From assembly GCA_018398765.1 (NCBI GenBank), contig JAHBMJ010001164.1:22246-34731 (forward strand): 12,486 bases of DNA, written 5' to 3'. A program made the position numbers and the translations under genes. The notes under the pieces were generated by a model, which ran no database searches, had not been told where the DNA came from, and saw only the letters and a list, made by a program, of their open reading frames with translations. Source of the DNA: Chromera velia. Its lineage: Eukaryota; Sar; Chromeraceae. Of this stretch, positions 1 to 8,075 are shown in pieces; position 1 is the stretch's first letter; the number at the start of each line of letters is the position of its first letter.

Positions 1-1035
1 CCCTAATGAACCTAGCAATGAACCGCAACGAATTAAAGTCCATTATCAAGAAAAAAATATGAAGGAATTCTACGTACATGTACCTACATATAATACACGA
101 ATAGACAAGGATGAGATCTTCCTACGAAAAGGATGTCCACCATTATCTATAATGGTCTAAACATGTCTAAACGTCCTAAGTTTTTAAGCTAGGTAAAAAT
201 CATATTCAGAAAAGATAAACGCCAAAGTAGGGAATCCGTTTCTTAAAGTAGGCAGATCAACAATCACAATATCACACAGTATCACATCCTCTCGATCACC
301 AGTGGTCTCTGGCGGCCAACATTCTAGAATTTCAAAAAGTTCTGTTTTTTTCTCACTTTTTCTGTTTATTTATTTGAAAATCTATTAAAATAAGCTTATA
401 TTTTTATGTATATAGGCATACAGTTTATTAAAAGGGTAACAGGCTGAGTGCTCTTGGGGACCATATTGGGGACTACAGTTCTAACCACTAAATCGCTTAT
501 GACTTACTTACCTATCATAACTTATCACTTATTGCATGGGTAGATCTAATTAACTATGATAATCGATTTATTTTCTTTGTCGTTTAATTTGCAGGAAATG
601 TTAACGACCTCTGCACTGGCAAACTAGACGATTCTTAGACAAACGGTGCAAATCCGACCTGAAGTCGATGCCCGGCAGACGGTGGCAGTAGACCGCGGGG
701 AAAGTTGCATAGAGCTTGAATATAAATCTTATCCTATCATAAAACGGCGACAGCTAGTGCTCTAAGGAACTCTACAGCACTACTAAAACACTTATTAATA
801 CTTAACTGTCCCAGTAATTATAGTGGTAATTGCATTCATTAGTGCTAACTCTAGTGTTAATTAACTATAACTAGTGCATACAGCATGCAATACGACACAT
901 TATTATCTAGTCATTATACAACAAGCCTGAAGAAGCAATTTCTCGTTCACAATGATGAGCATTTTAACGAGCATTATAATTCTTTTTCATGAATAAGATC
1001 ACAGTGACAGACGTGATCCACAAGACCGCCCCTTT
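1..1035. other. AT-rich block without genes
   Basis: GC is visibly lower than in the rest of the window (about one third in the first 60 bases), and the tandem tetranucleotides that fill the remainder are almost absent. No frame stays open for 60 codons on either strand, so this is non-coding or a decayed element. Small structures are visible. GTACATGTAC is a palindrome at 74-83. An 8-base inverted repeat (ACCATTAT/ATAATGGT, 2-base loop) lies at 139-156. GTCTAAAC is repeated at 155 and 165, ATCACA at 263, 271 and 281, and TTGGGGAC at 454 and 466. TAGTG recurs at 755, 821, 840, 852 and 872. A pyrimidine tract ending TTTGCAG (to 595) resembles a splice acceptor, and a GC-rich islet follows it. 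The block could be old transposon sequence, an isochore edge or an assembly join; its left border lies outside the window. Confidence 0.6.
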
Positions 1036-1470
1036 CGACGAAGTCGGATGAATCATATTTCCTCTCCTTCTCTCCCCTTCTTTCACAGGCCACACAGCTA
1101 CGTCCAGCTCAAGAGGCATAAGTGTTTGTTTCGTCGCGACAAATTAAAATGCCACGACGCTCGCATGCACGAACACACACCCAAATACCAACCTACACTT
1201 GAACCCCTCTTCGTTCTCCCCTTCCATCCATTGCAGATTAGATTCACATGAATGCATCTCCTTGACCCTGCACACGACCAACGAACGGAGCCAGAGGCAA
1301 GAACAGCGTACATGCAGCCACCGATCCACAAGACACACAAGAGATAAAATATAAATACACGCTTGCATACTTGCAGAAACGCATCGATCGACGCACCGGA
1401 CCCCTTCAGATGGATGGATGGGTAGATCCGTCCTTCGTTCGATGTGCCGTTCCTTCCTGTATTGACACTG
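1036..1470. other. Non-coding transition region
   Basis: Composition changes here from AT-rich to balanced GC, and short tandem tetramers begin. A pyrimidine-rich tract runs to TTTCACAG at 1081-1088 and looks like a splice acceptor, but no convincing exon follows. (GATG)3 lies at 1409-1420, next to an ATCGATCG-like word at 1383. CATGCAG at 1311 is one of 16 copies of that word in the window. Overlapping frames on the minus strand (1098-1505 and 1144-1524) are Cys/Arg-rich and unrecognisable, so I do not call them genes. Confidence 0.5.
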
Positions 1471-1944
1471 ATCGATGCTTCTTTTTCTTCCTTCCTTCCG
1501 TCCATACTGTGTAACTGTCACCATGATTGAAACACCCTCTGCATGTTTCGAGTCACGCCAGCAACTTTCACTCTTTCACTCTTTCCAAGAGTCTGCCCGT
1601 CTTCCTTCCATGCCAGTTACTGCATGTGCCTTTCAGCTTGTCGCACGATTTCGCAGTGAAAGCCGACCTCATGCTGGTCGCGTCAGTTCACATCTTGTTT
1701 CCATACAGGGCAGACAACGACCTGTCACGAAGTCGGCTCCTTGCTCATCGACGAGAAACGAATTGTCTCTTTCTTCTCTTATCATGTCTTCGCCTCCTTC
1801 TTCTTTTCTCCTCTATCTTGTCGGCGTGCCCGAATGTCTCTTCAACCCAACCAACATACACCACCGTACATTCATTCGTCCATCGCCTTCTCAATCAATG
1901 CTTCTTTCTTTCGTGCAGCCCTCCTCCCTGTCTCCGTGCGTAGG
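1471..1944. other. Pyrimidine-rich non-coding domain
   Basis: The plus strand is mostly C and T with short CTTT, TTCC and CTCC runs, including (TTCC)3 at 1488-1499. Three plus-strand frames of 138 to 161 codons overlap here in different phases. That argues against any one being selected, and their products are Ser/Phe/Leu/Pro-rich with no recognisable domain. CTGCATG occurs at 1539 and 1620. Confidence 0.5.
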
Positions 1945-2225
1945 GAAAGAGTGAGAAAAAAAGGAAAAGGCAGTGAGAGACTGAAGCATGCAGTCACGCA
2001 CGCACGCATACATGCCAGCTGGCAAGCAAGGGAAAAAAGAGACAGGCAGCGAGCGAGGGTGGAGGAGACAAGACAGAAACACGAATCAATTGACTCAAAC
2101 CACCTCGAGCAATCTCTTGCTCGAACGAATATTTCGTGGAAGGGGGCAGGGAGGAGAACGGAATTAAGAAAGGACATTTCAGCGGAAAAGAATGGTCGAA
2201 ATTGGACGGACGGACTGCTTCGGTG
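1945..2225. other. Purine-rich non-coding domain
   Basis: The bias switches sharply near 1945 to G and A on the plus strand. (CACG)3 lies at 1995-2006, just after a GCATGCAG word at 1986. Two short hairpins sit back to back at 2105-2137. The Arg/Lys/Glu-rich frames here follow from the purine bias. Confidence 0.5.
2105..2137. repeat. Two adjacent short hairpins
   Basis: The first hairpin has an 8-base-pair stem (TCGAGCAA with TTGCTCGA) around a TCTC loop at 2105-2124. The second follows immediately with a 5-base-pair stem (ACGAA with TTCGT) around a 3-base loop at 2125-2137. There is no T-run after them, so a terminator reading has no support. An 8-bp stem with a small loop is expected about once in a window this size, so it may be chance. 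Confidence 0.4.
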
Positions 2226-2661
2226 ATTGATTCAGAAACGACATTCTTTCTTTCGAACGCCCACGCTCTCATGCGCAGAAGAACTATTCATTGATTCAGA
2301 TCGACAACCAAGCCCGCAGGCAGGCAGGCCGTCTTGCTGGGCGAATTACCTGTTGACACGCCCTTTGGTCCCCTTCTTGTGCTTTCATTTATTCGACGAC
2401 AGTCCGACCGACTGTGTGTTCTTTCGTTTCATTTGTTTCAGTCCGACGGATTGGCAGACAGGCGCGCCGTCGCATTTGATTCAGAAGCAGTCAAGCACAC
2501 TGCAGGGACGCAAAACAAACAACGAGTCAGGACGCACCAAACAAACAGGCAAATGGAAGGGTTGGAATTGACTTTAACTTTGCGTGCGTGTCCTTTCATT
2601 CCGCTTATCCACTTGATAGCCTCTCGCTTTTTATCTCTCTCCCTCTCCGTCTCCCTCTCTT

Positions 2662-2677
2662 GGCAGGCAGGCAGGCA
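2662..2677 (+). repeat. (GGCA)4 tandem repeat
   Basis: Four perfect copies of GGCA, flanked by T and C. The same tetramer family recurs at 9772-9786 and in many two-copy patches elsewhere. Confidence 0.9.
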
Positions 2678-2708
2678 CATAGGAAGGATCTCTCTCAACG
2701 TTGAGACA

Positions 2709-2728
2709 CAGACAGACAGACAGACAGA
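2709..2728 (+). repeat. (CAGA)5 tandem repeat
   Basis: Five perfect copies of CAGA. CAGA/TCTG is one of the commonest tetramers in the window, with further patches near 4609-4632, 4657-4666, 6880-6900, 7087-7099 and 12098-12120. Confidence 0.9.
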
Positions 2729-2760
2729 AGACGACTGACTTTGCCTCCGACGTCCACCAT

Positions 2761-2775
2761 CTCTCTCTCTCTCTC
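2761..2775 (+). repeat. (CT)7 dinucleotide repeat
   Basis: Seven and a half copies of CT between CCAT and ACGCC, inside a pyrimidine-rich domain. Confidence 0.9.
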
Positions 2776-3098
2776 ACGCCCTTGCAAGACTTCATTCCTC
2801 CCCACCCCCCCCTCTCCTTTCCCCAGACGCAGTTACGCGTCATCACTCCCCTGCCTCCCCTGTCATTGAAACAAAGTCGCTTCATGCCTCGGCCGAGGTG
2901 AAGCTAGAAAGACAAAAGACGGACAGACAAACTGACACACGAAGAGAGAGAATAAAAAGAGAAAAAGGAAGAAAGCATTAAACTGAATGAATGACTGCAA
3001 AGAAAGGTAAGAGTCAGAAAACGGAAAGGAGAAGAAAAGAAGAGACGAAAAGAAAAAAAAGAACAGCCGGAGAGCCTTCGCGCTAGGCCCTCTTCCTA

Positions 3099-3117
3099 CC
3101 CACCCACCCTCCCACCC
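3099..3117 (-). other. G-quadruplex motif on the minus strand
   Basis: The plus strand has five CCC tracts separated by single bases. The minus strand therefore has five GGG tracts with 1-base loops, the pattern known to fold into very stable parallel quadruplexes. It lies about 70 bases from the AC/AG microsatellite. No gene lies nearby to suggest a promoter role. Confidence 0.75.
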
Positions 3118-3184
3118 ATCCGGAGCCACTGCCTGCCGGCCTCCCTCTCTCTTTCGGCAAGTACCGAGAGAGAAGGTTGCGGAC

Positions 3185-3186
<2 letters not shown>

Positions 3187-3236
<50 letters not shown>
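3187..3236 (+). repeat. Compound microsatellite (AC)17(AG)8
   Basis: Seventeen perfect AC copies run directly into eight perfect AG copies. AC/GT runs can adopt Z-DNA and AG/CT runs can form triplex DNA, so the junction joins two structure-prone sequences. The length makes it a likely length-variable locus. Confidence 0.97.
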
Positions 3237-3237
<1 letters not shown>

Positions 3238-3960
3238 CATGAAGATATAAATGCGGGTACCACGAAAGAAAGGGTGTGTACAGGCAACCTGTCATGAAGG
3301 CGACTGCAGGAAGAGGAAGAAGAAACCAAAACTGTAAGCAAGTGGAGAGGATGAGAAATCGAAACGAAAAATTCGGAATCATTGATTTGCTGCATTTTGC
3401 GCTTTTGTTCATACTCAAAGGACAGGAAGGCAGCTGAAAGGGTGGGAGACAAAGAATGCCAATTGTAGCAAAGGAAAACAAACAAAAGCGTTCCTTCCGA
3501 GAAACAAAACGAAACGAAGGGCAAAAGAAAGACAAAGACAAAATAAGGAAGGCGCCCGCATGTGGAGGTGTGGTGTGGAGAGGAAAGAGGGGGGGAAATT
3601 CGGCAGTCTCTCTCAGACTGCGAACGAATGCAAGGCCTTAATTACAGGCGCGGAAATGAAGCGGTTGGTGTGATGAGAGAGGAAAGAGACCGTTTTGTTG
3701 CTCGAGGTCGTTCTTTTTTCGTTCTTGAAAGCGACAGACATATGGACGGGAGGACGGAAGGAAGGACGATCAACGGCCGATCCACGTTGAGAGAATGGGT
3801 CACAAATAAAGCTTTTCTGCGAGGCGGACAGGCTGGGAGAGAGAAAGAAAGAACGATAAAGGAAAGAAAGAAAAAGGGGCGGATAGATTGATGCATGAAA
3901 GAAAAGGACTCAACAAAGTCGGTAAACAAAAAAACCCCCTCCCTCCTGCACGAGTCAAAC

Positions 3961-4640
3961 TACAGAGGGGATAAAAGTACATTTTTCTACCAGAGTCAAC
4001 CAGCCAGAAGGGAAGAAAGCTAGGTCCTCATCTTCCTGTCCGTTCTCCTGTTCCGATATAAAACCTCTAGCTGTCTGTTTCTTTCTTCTCTGACTCATGC
4101 CAAGACCCAAGAGTCCTTTTTGTTAGTCTGCCTGTGTTTTCTGTCCTCTTGCTTGCGGGCTTTTCCTTTTCTCTATCAGCACAACACAAACATCTGTCTG
4201 TAGCAGGACGTTCTGTCATTCTTGTTTCGGAGGAAGACCTCCCTGACTCACTGACTGACCAGCTTTAACGGTCATGAAAAACAATTTCAAAGGAAGACAA
4301 CGGAACAGAAGGAACAGAAGAAATATCAACATGCAGGGTGAGAGACCCCTCCCCTCCCACCACCCCACGCCCTCCAACCAAAACGGCGCTGTGTAAATGC
4401 AGTCATTCCTTCATTCATTGAACAACATGCAGGCAACGTGTCGGGGCAGGCCTTCCGTTTCTTGTCTTCGTCATCGTCTCCCTCCCATGGGTCATCTTAT
4501 CTTTTTCTCTTACCTTTGCTTCCTTTTCTTTTTCTCAGGGGTGAATGTAGAGGGGGAGGGAGAGAGGTAGGTCGCATGCATTTCCAATGGAGGATGCATC
4601 GATGATGATCTGTCTGTGTGTCTGTCTGTCTCATGCACTC
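3961..4640. other. Mixed, mostly pyrimidine-rich non-coding region
   Basis: C and T dominate at 4020-4230 and 4440-4540, with a short purine patch at 4285-4345 between them. A TATAAAA word sits near 4057, but no reading frame follows. CATGCAG occurs at 4330 and 4426, and GCATGC at 4574. No frame here looks coding. Confidence 0.5.
4346..4372 (-). other. G-quadruplex motif on the minus strand
   Basis: The plus strand carries C tracts of 4, 4, 3, 4 and 3 separated by loops of 1, 1, 4 and 3 bases, so the minus strand meets the usual four-tract quadruplex rule with short loops. This is the second strong motif in the window, and it has the same strand orientation as the one at 3099. Confidence 0.65.
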
Positions 4641-4666
4641 ATCGTTTCTTGACACGGACAGACAGA
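4609..4666. repeat. TCTG repeat and inverted CAGA partner
   Basis: A TCTG-rich stretch (4609-4632) faces a GACACGGACAGACAGA segment (4651-4666). The arms 4609-4622 and 4651-4666 pair as 9 bp, a 2-base bulge and 5 bp, leaving a 28-base loop. The pairing probably arises because both arms are built from the same tetramer on opposite strands. Confidence 0.5.
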
Positions 4667-4874
4667 AAAGGAAGGAAGGGGAATCATCGAAAGAGAAAGG
4701 CAGGCAGGAAGACATTGGCACAGCAGATTGTCGACTCGTTCCCTTTCCTGAGTGAGAGAATGGATTGACAATCCAAGAGGGCTGGAAGGAATGACGGAGA
4801 GCTTCTGATGAGGAAAGAAAGCAAGCACACACACCTGTGTGGGTGGGGTGGGTCTGTTCGCGGACATGTGAGGA

Positions 4875-4905
<31 letters not shown>

Positions 4906-4983
4906 GAAGGAAGGAAAGAAAGAAAGAAAGAAAGAAAAGAAAGAAAAGAAAGAAAAGAAAGAAAGAAAGAAAGAAAGAAAGAG
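4641..4983. other. Purine-rich non-coding domain
   Basis: G and A dominate from 4641 onward, and the domain ends in the pure purine tract listed separately. Frames through it read as repeated Lys/Glu/Arg on the plus strand and Phe/Leu/Ser on the minus strand, as expected from the repeat. Confidence 0.55.
4870..4983 (+). repeat. 114-base purine tract, (GAAA)n type
   Basis: This stretch contains only G and A. It starts with about eight GAAA units, passes through three GGAA-type units and returns to GAAA. It then shifts to a 9-base higher-order unit (GAAAAGAAA, three copies) and ends in more GAAA. Long purine mirror-repeat tracts are a known substrate for intramolecular triplex (H-DNA) and often stall polymerases. 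An ATCG repeat follows directly at 4992-5002. Confidence 0.97.
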
Positions 4984-5555
4984 TCTGATCAATCGATCGA
5001 TCCTGTTTCTCCCATTCTCCTTTCAGTCCCCTGGCTTCCGCTTCTATTCTGCCAATCCATCCAATCTGTACCATCAACGTCTTAAACTTTCACTCACTCA
5101 TTTCCCTGCCGACTCCTTTGTCACCCTCACTCCCCCTGGTGGTTTGCTTTGCAACCACGAAAGAAAAAAGTGAAAGAGAGACGAGTGAGAAGGCAGACAG
5201 ACCGGTGCTCTCTCTGCCCACCTTGTTTCTCCTTCCTCCTAGGCGTGCTCCTCGCGTGATCAATCATTCTTGTGGATCTCCTCTTGTTCCTTTTCCTTTC
5301 ACTTTCATTCTGTGTCCTCTCTTGCCCTCTGTTTCCCCCCTCCCCTCTCTCTGCATGGGTCTTGTGTGTGTCCGTCCGTCTTCTCTCTCTCTCTTTCTCC
5401 ACTCGATTATCCTCTGGGTCCCCTGCCTGTCTTGATGACTTTCTTTCCTTCTTTGGTCTTTGATCGCGATCAACTTGCTCTTTCTTTCAATCATTCATTG
5501 AAATTCCTGCTTTCATTCATCTCTTGATATTCATTGATGAAAAGATGGAATAAAA
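4984..5555. other. Pyrimidine-rich non-coding domain
   Basis: The bias flips from pure purine to pyrimidine within about 20 bases of the GAAA tract. A small purine patch at 5160-5205 interrupts it. It includes CCCCCCTCCCC near 5335, a CT run near 5385 and CTGCATG at 5351. A 14-base perfect palindrome (TTGATCGCGATCAA) lies at 5460-5473; about 0.8 of that length is expected by chance. No gene is seen. Confidence 0.5.
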
Positions 5556-5925
5556 CGGGCAGTGAAGGAGTGGGCAATGATTGAAAGATTGTGGAATGTT
5601 GGTTGGTGCAAGACTAGTAGACTACGAGCACCTCACAGAAAAAATGTCAGAACGGGGGGAAGGACAACAAGGAGGAAAAAGACAAGACGAAACTCGAAAG
5701 CAAGCATGGAAGAAGGAAAAAAAGAACGAAAGGCAGAACAAAAGAAAGAAAGAAGAAAGAAATCAGTGGTCGATCCGTCCGTTGGCATTGCAATAAAATT
5801 GAACGATCGTAGAAACGAGAGAAGAGAAGAGAAGAGAAGAGAAGAGGAGGAAAAAGACCAGACGAGAGAAACGAACGCAGAACAGAAAAACAGCATGTGA
5901 AGGAACGAAACGCCGTGTATTCATA
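5556..5925. other. Purine-rich non-coding domain
   Basis: G and A dominate the plus strand and the (GAAGA)5 array lies inside. Two plus-strand frames (5562-5900 and 5581-5796) and three minus-strand frames overlap here; none is distinguished by composition or by a recognisable domain. Confidence 0.5.
5817..5857 (+). repeat. (GAAGA)5 in a 41-base purine tract
   Basis: Five perfect copies of GAAGA (5821-5845) lie inside an unbroken purine run of 41 bases. This is one of two clear pentamer arrays in the window, the other being (CCCTT)6 at 11411-11440. Confidence 0.9.
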
Positions 5926-6575
5926 CCAGGGGGCAGCAAGTAAACATTTATTGGCAGCCGCTTCGCACTTGCCTTCTTGCTTGCCCTCCTGCCTGCCCTC
6001 ATACACTTCTGAGGGAAAATTCCATTTAGAACTCCATCACGATTTTTGCAAAAGACTCTGGTGGGGTTTTCTGTTCTCTGCATGTAGCTACCCATGCATC
6101 CATGCATCCATCTTGTCCATACAAAAATTCATCCATCACCTCGTCTTCACGTTTTGGTTACTCCACCCTGGCACTCTCTTTTCCTCTTCTCGTCTTTCTG
6201 GTCACTTGGATACTTATCAACAAAAGTATGTACCAACAAATAAGCTACGTGCCCATGTTCGTCTCTTTGCCTCTCCAGCCCTCAAAACCGACAAAAGACA
6301 TGATCCATCTTGTCTTGTCACTCCCCCCCCCACAGCTCTCTCTGCAGGAACAACGCTTCTTCTGGGCTGCCTTCAATGACGCCAACCACTGACCGAAAGG
6401 TCTTTCTGCCCGTGATCGCTATCTTTTCATGTCTCTTCTTTTCTTCGTTTCTCGGACCATCACAGTGACTGGCCGCGATCACTAGTGCGTGCGTCAGCAT
6501 CCGCCCACTCACACAATCAACAGTCTTTGCTTTGGAACTCCGTTCGCTTCGTACTTGCGTACTCACGTGACAGTC
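5926..6575. other. Pyrimidine-rich, less repetitive non-coding region
   Basis: This is one of the less repetitive parts of the window, though C and T still prevail. Two plus-strand frames overlap in different phases: 5897-6379 (160 codons) and 6102-6392 (96 codons, open back to 6030). The second contains a hydrophobic stretch that could span a membrane (about residues 23-40), but I recognise neither, and the overlap argues against both. A run of nine C followed by ACAG (6323-6335) resembles a splice acceptor. Confidence 0.4.
6093..6112 (+). repeat. CATGCATC tandem octamer
   Basis: Two perfect copies of CATGCATC plus a half copy. The unit overlaps the TGCAT word that is common throughout the window. 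Confidence 0.8.
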
Positions 6576-7060
6576 CGAGGAGAATGACTGACAAGATTGC
6601 TGCGAGAAAGAGACGGGCTCATGGTTGGTCTGTTGTTTGGGAGCACCTACGTCAAAACAGAGGTAGGGGAGCAGAGAGGAAGGGAGAGCATGACGTCAGT
6701 GTGCAACCGCCTGACGATGGCTTCTTCTCCGAAGCGATGCAATGCCTTCCTTCCTTCCTTCCTGTCTCTTTCTTCTTCAGGCTCCCAGAATTCTCGCCGC
6801 ACTCTGTCTTTTTCTCTTTAGGCGTGTCCCTGTATTTGCGGGCCTGTCTCATTTGCCCTTTGTTGCTCCGTTCCTCTGTCTGTCTGTTTTGTCTGTCTCT
6901 TCGTTGTCTGCCGAAGAATGGATGATGGAGAGTCAAAATTGGATGGTGGAAGGGTGGATGAAGAAAAGAGAGGGGAGAGGAGGTGCAAGTTCCTCTCTTT
7001 TCCCTCCTTCGTCGCACACAACTCCTTACCTGCCTAGCGTTCAGGAGAAAGGCAGGTGAA
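6576..7060. other. Alternating purine and pyrimidine patches
   Basis: Purine-rich patches (6580-6720 and 6915-6990) flank a pyrimidine-rich one (6720-6915). Frames of 105 to 146 codons overlap on both strands, with no recognisable product. GGATG-type repeats occur around 6918-6962. Confidence 0.45.
6745..6763 (+). repeat. (CCTT)4 tandem repeat
   Basis: Four perfect CCTT copies plus three bases of a fifth. The same unit recurs at 1488-1499 and 10970-10988. Confidence 0.9.
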
Positions 7061-7440
7061 AGTGGCACTTAGGGCAGACGATCGAAACAGACAGACAGAT
7101 GTTACGGGCGAGCGGGCAGCCGGGCTTCGTCCAAGAAGACCTACAAGCAGTCCGTCCACTCAGCTAGCTGCCTTCCTGCCTGCCCATTGACGAACTCGAC
7201 TTGACCAACACATGAATGGGTGGGTGGGTGGTACATGAGAACATCGTGTTTGCAAATACAAACAAAAAAGAGAAAGAAACGAGAGAAAAGAAGAAGAAGG
7301 CAGGAATGCATTTCGATCACGGTTTCCTTCCCAAATAAAATTCGTTCTTTCTTTCTCGTTCCGTTGAGCGAGCCTGCTGCATGCCGGGAGGGAGAGAGGG
7401 AGGACCACCTTCCTGTCCTGTTTTACGCAACATAAAAGTG
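7061..7440. other. Mixed non-coding region
   Basis: Short tetramer patches, including (ACAG)3 at 7087-7099, a GGGT run at 7218-7232 and GGGA/GGA-rich sequence near 7386-7404. CTGCATG occurs at 7377. Nothing gene-like is seen. Confidence 0.45.
7218..7232 (+). repeat. (GGGT)3 repeat
   Basis: Three GGGT copies followed by GGT. With only three full GGG tracts it narrowly fails the standard four-tract quadruplex rule, although the final GG could allow a weak two- or three-layer fold. Confidence 0.75.
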
Positions 7441-8075
7441 TTTCACACCCACATGCAGATACTGGGAGATTCTGTTCGGCCCCTACCTGCCTCCTCGTGG
7501 CGGCTGCGTTTTTCTTCCGCATCACCGAGAGAGGGCTCAAATCTCTCTTCTCCTCTGTCTGCCTGTCGCTGGCTGGTTTTAACACGCAATTGCACCTCCG
7601 CGTTTCCTCCCTCCCTTCACGTACACACACAGCTGTCTGTCATTCTTCTCTTCTTGGCTTCCTTGTTTCACTTGCCCTCCCTTGCTCCCAATCCGTCTTT
7701 CTTCCTTCATTTGATGTCCCCATTTGACGGACTTATGGAAACGCATGACTCCATTGCGTAGCCTACCCAGAAGCAACAATCCAAGAGAGCGAGCACCGTT
7801 CCTTCTTTCCTTAATTCCCGGTACTGTCGGTCCGTCTGCCTGAAGGGAAATAGATCTGGACAAAACCCACTTTGGATTCCGTCTTCTTTTCTACCGGTCA
7901 ATCCCAAAAAATGTCAAGTGAAACAGAGGCGTGTGCACGCCTTCATCCGTACTTTAGTTCGGTTGATAGAGTCAATCGATAGAGTTGTTTCTTTTTTCAT
8001 TCTGCCATCCCGTCTTTCTCGTGTCGTTGTTTCAGAGGGCGGAAGCCCATTGCTCCCATGCAGCCATTCACTTCA
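7441..8075. other. Pyrimidine-rich then mixed non-coding region
   Basis: C and T dominate to about 7730, after which the sequence is fairly balanced and has few tandem repeats up to 8075. CATGCAG occurs at 7452 and 8057. Overlapping frames at 7381-7761 (plus) and 7160-7630 (minus) have no recognisable domains. A 6-bp hairpin (GGCGTG with CACGCC) at 7928-7941 is too short to interpret. Confidence 0.45.

Larger units (their letters stand above)
2226..2894. other. Pyrimidine-rich domain with microsatellites
   Basis: The plus strand is dominated by C and T, especially at 2600-2660 and 2750-2880. It holds the GGCA, CAGA and CT arrays listed separately, a run of eight C at 2805-2812 beside four C at 2800-2803, and a 12-bp palindrome (CCTCGGCCGAGG, 2887-2898) at its right edge. 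Palindromes of that length are expected about three times by chance. No gene is seen. Confidence 0.5.
2895..3960. other. Purine-rich domain with one pyrimidine island
   Basis: G and A dominate the plus strand for about a kilobase, broken by a C-rich island near 3085-3155 that carries a quadruplex motif. The minus-strand frames crossing the AC array (2863-3240, 3083-3541, 3096-3524) read it as repeated Val-Cys and extend into low-complexity Ser/Phe/Leu sequence, so I treat them as spurious. A 7-bp hairpin (GCAGTCT with AGACTGC, 5-base loop) lies at 3603-3621. A run of seven G lies at 3589-3595. Confidence 0.5.

Noticed and set aside
1-6. CCCTAA at the first bases as a telomere repeat
   Set aside because: Only one copy is present; a telomere would show a tandem array.
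478-492. Minus-strand AGTGGTTAGA word resembling the D-arm of a tRNA or a SINE head
   Set aside because: No matching B-box is found downstream on that strand and no cloverleaf forms.
617-655. Possible RNA polymerase III promoter: TGGC-type word at 617 and GGTGCAAATCC at 645
   Set aside because: The spacing is shorter than in a tRNA, the second box differs from the consensus, and no tRNA cloverleaf can be drawn.
1058-1088. Pyrimidine tract ending in CACAG as a splice acceptor
   Set aside because: No convincing exon follows, and such tracts are everywhere in this window.
3083-3541. Minus-strand frames of 125 to 152 codons with Val-Cys repeats
   Set aside because: The repeats are the AC microsatellite read in frame; the rest is low-complexity Ser/Phe/Leu sequence, and three frames overlap.
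4057-4063. TATAAAA word as a promoter
   Set aside because: No reading frame or transcript signal follows, and the word alone is common.
5460-5473. 14-base perfect palindrome, with 12-base ones at 2887-2898 and 10555-10566
   Set aside because: About 0.8 palindromes of 14 bases and three of 12 bases are expected by chance in this length.
5897-6392. Plus-strand frames of 160 and 96 codons, the second with a possible membrane segment
   Set aside because: They overlap in different phases within a pyrimidine-rich region, which inflates open frames and hydrophobic residues. No family recognised.
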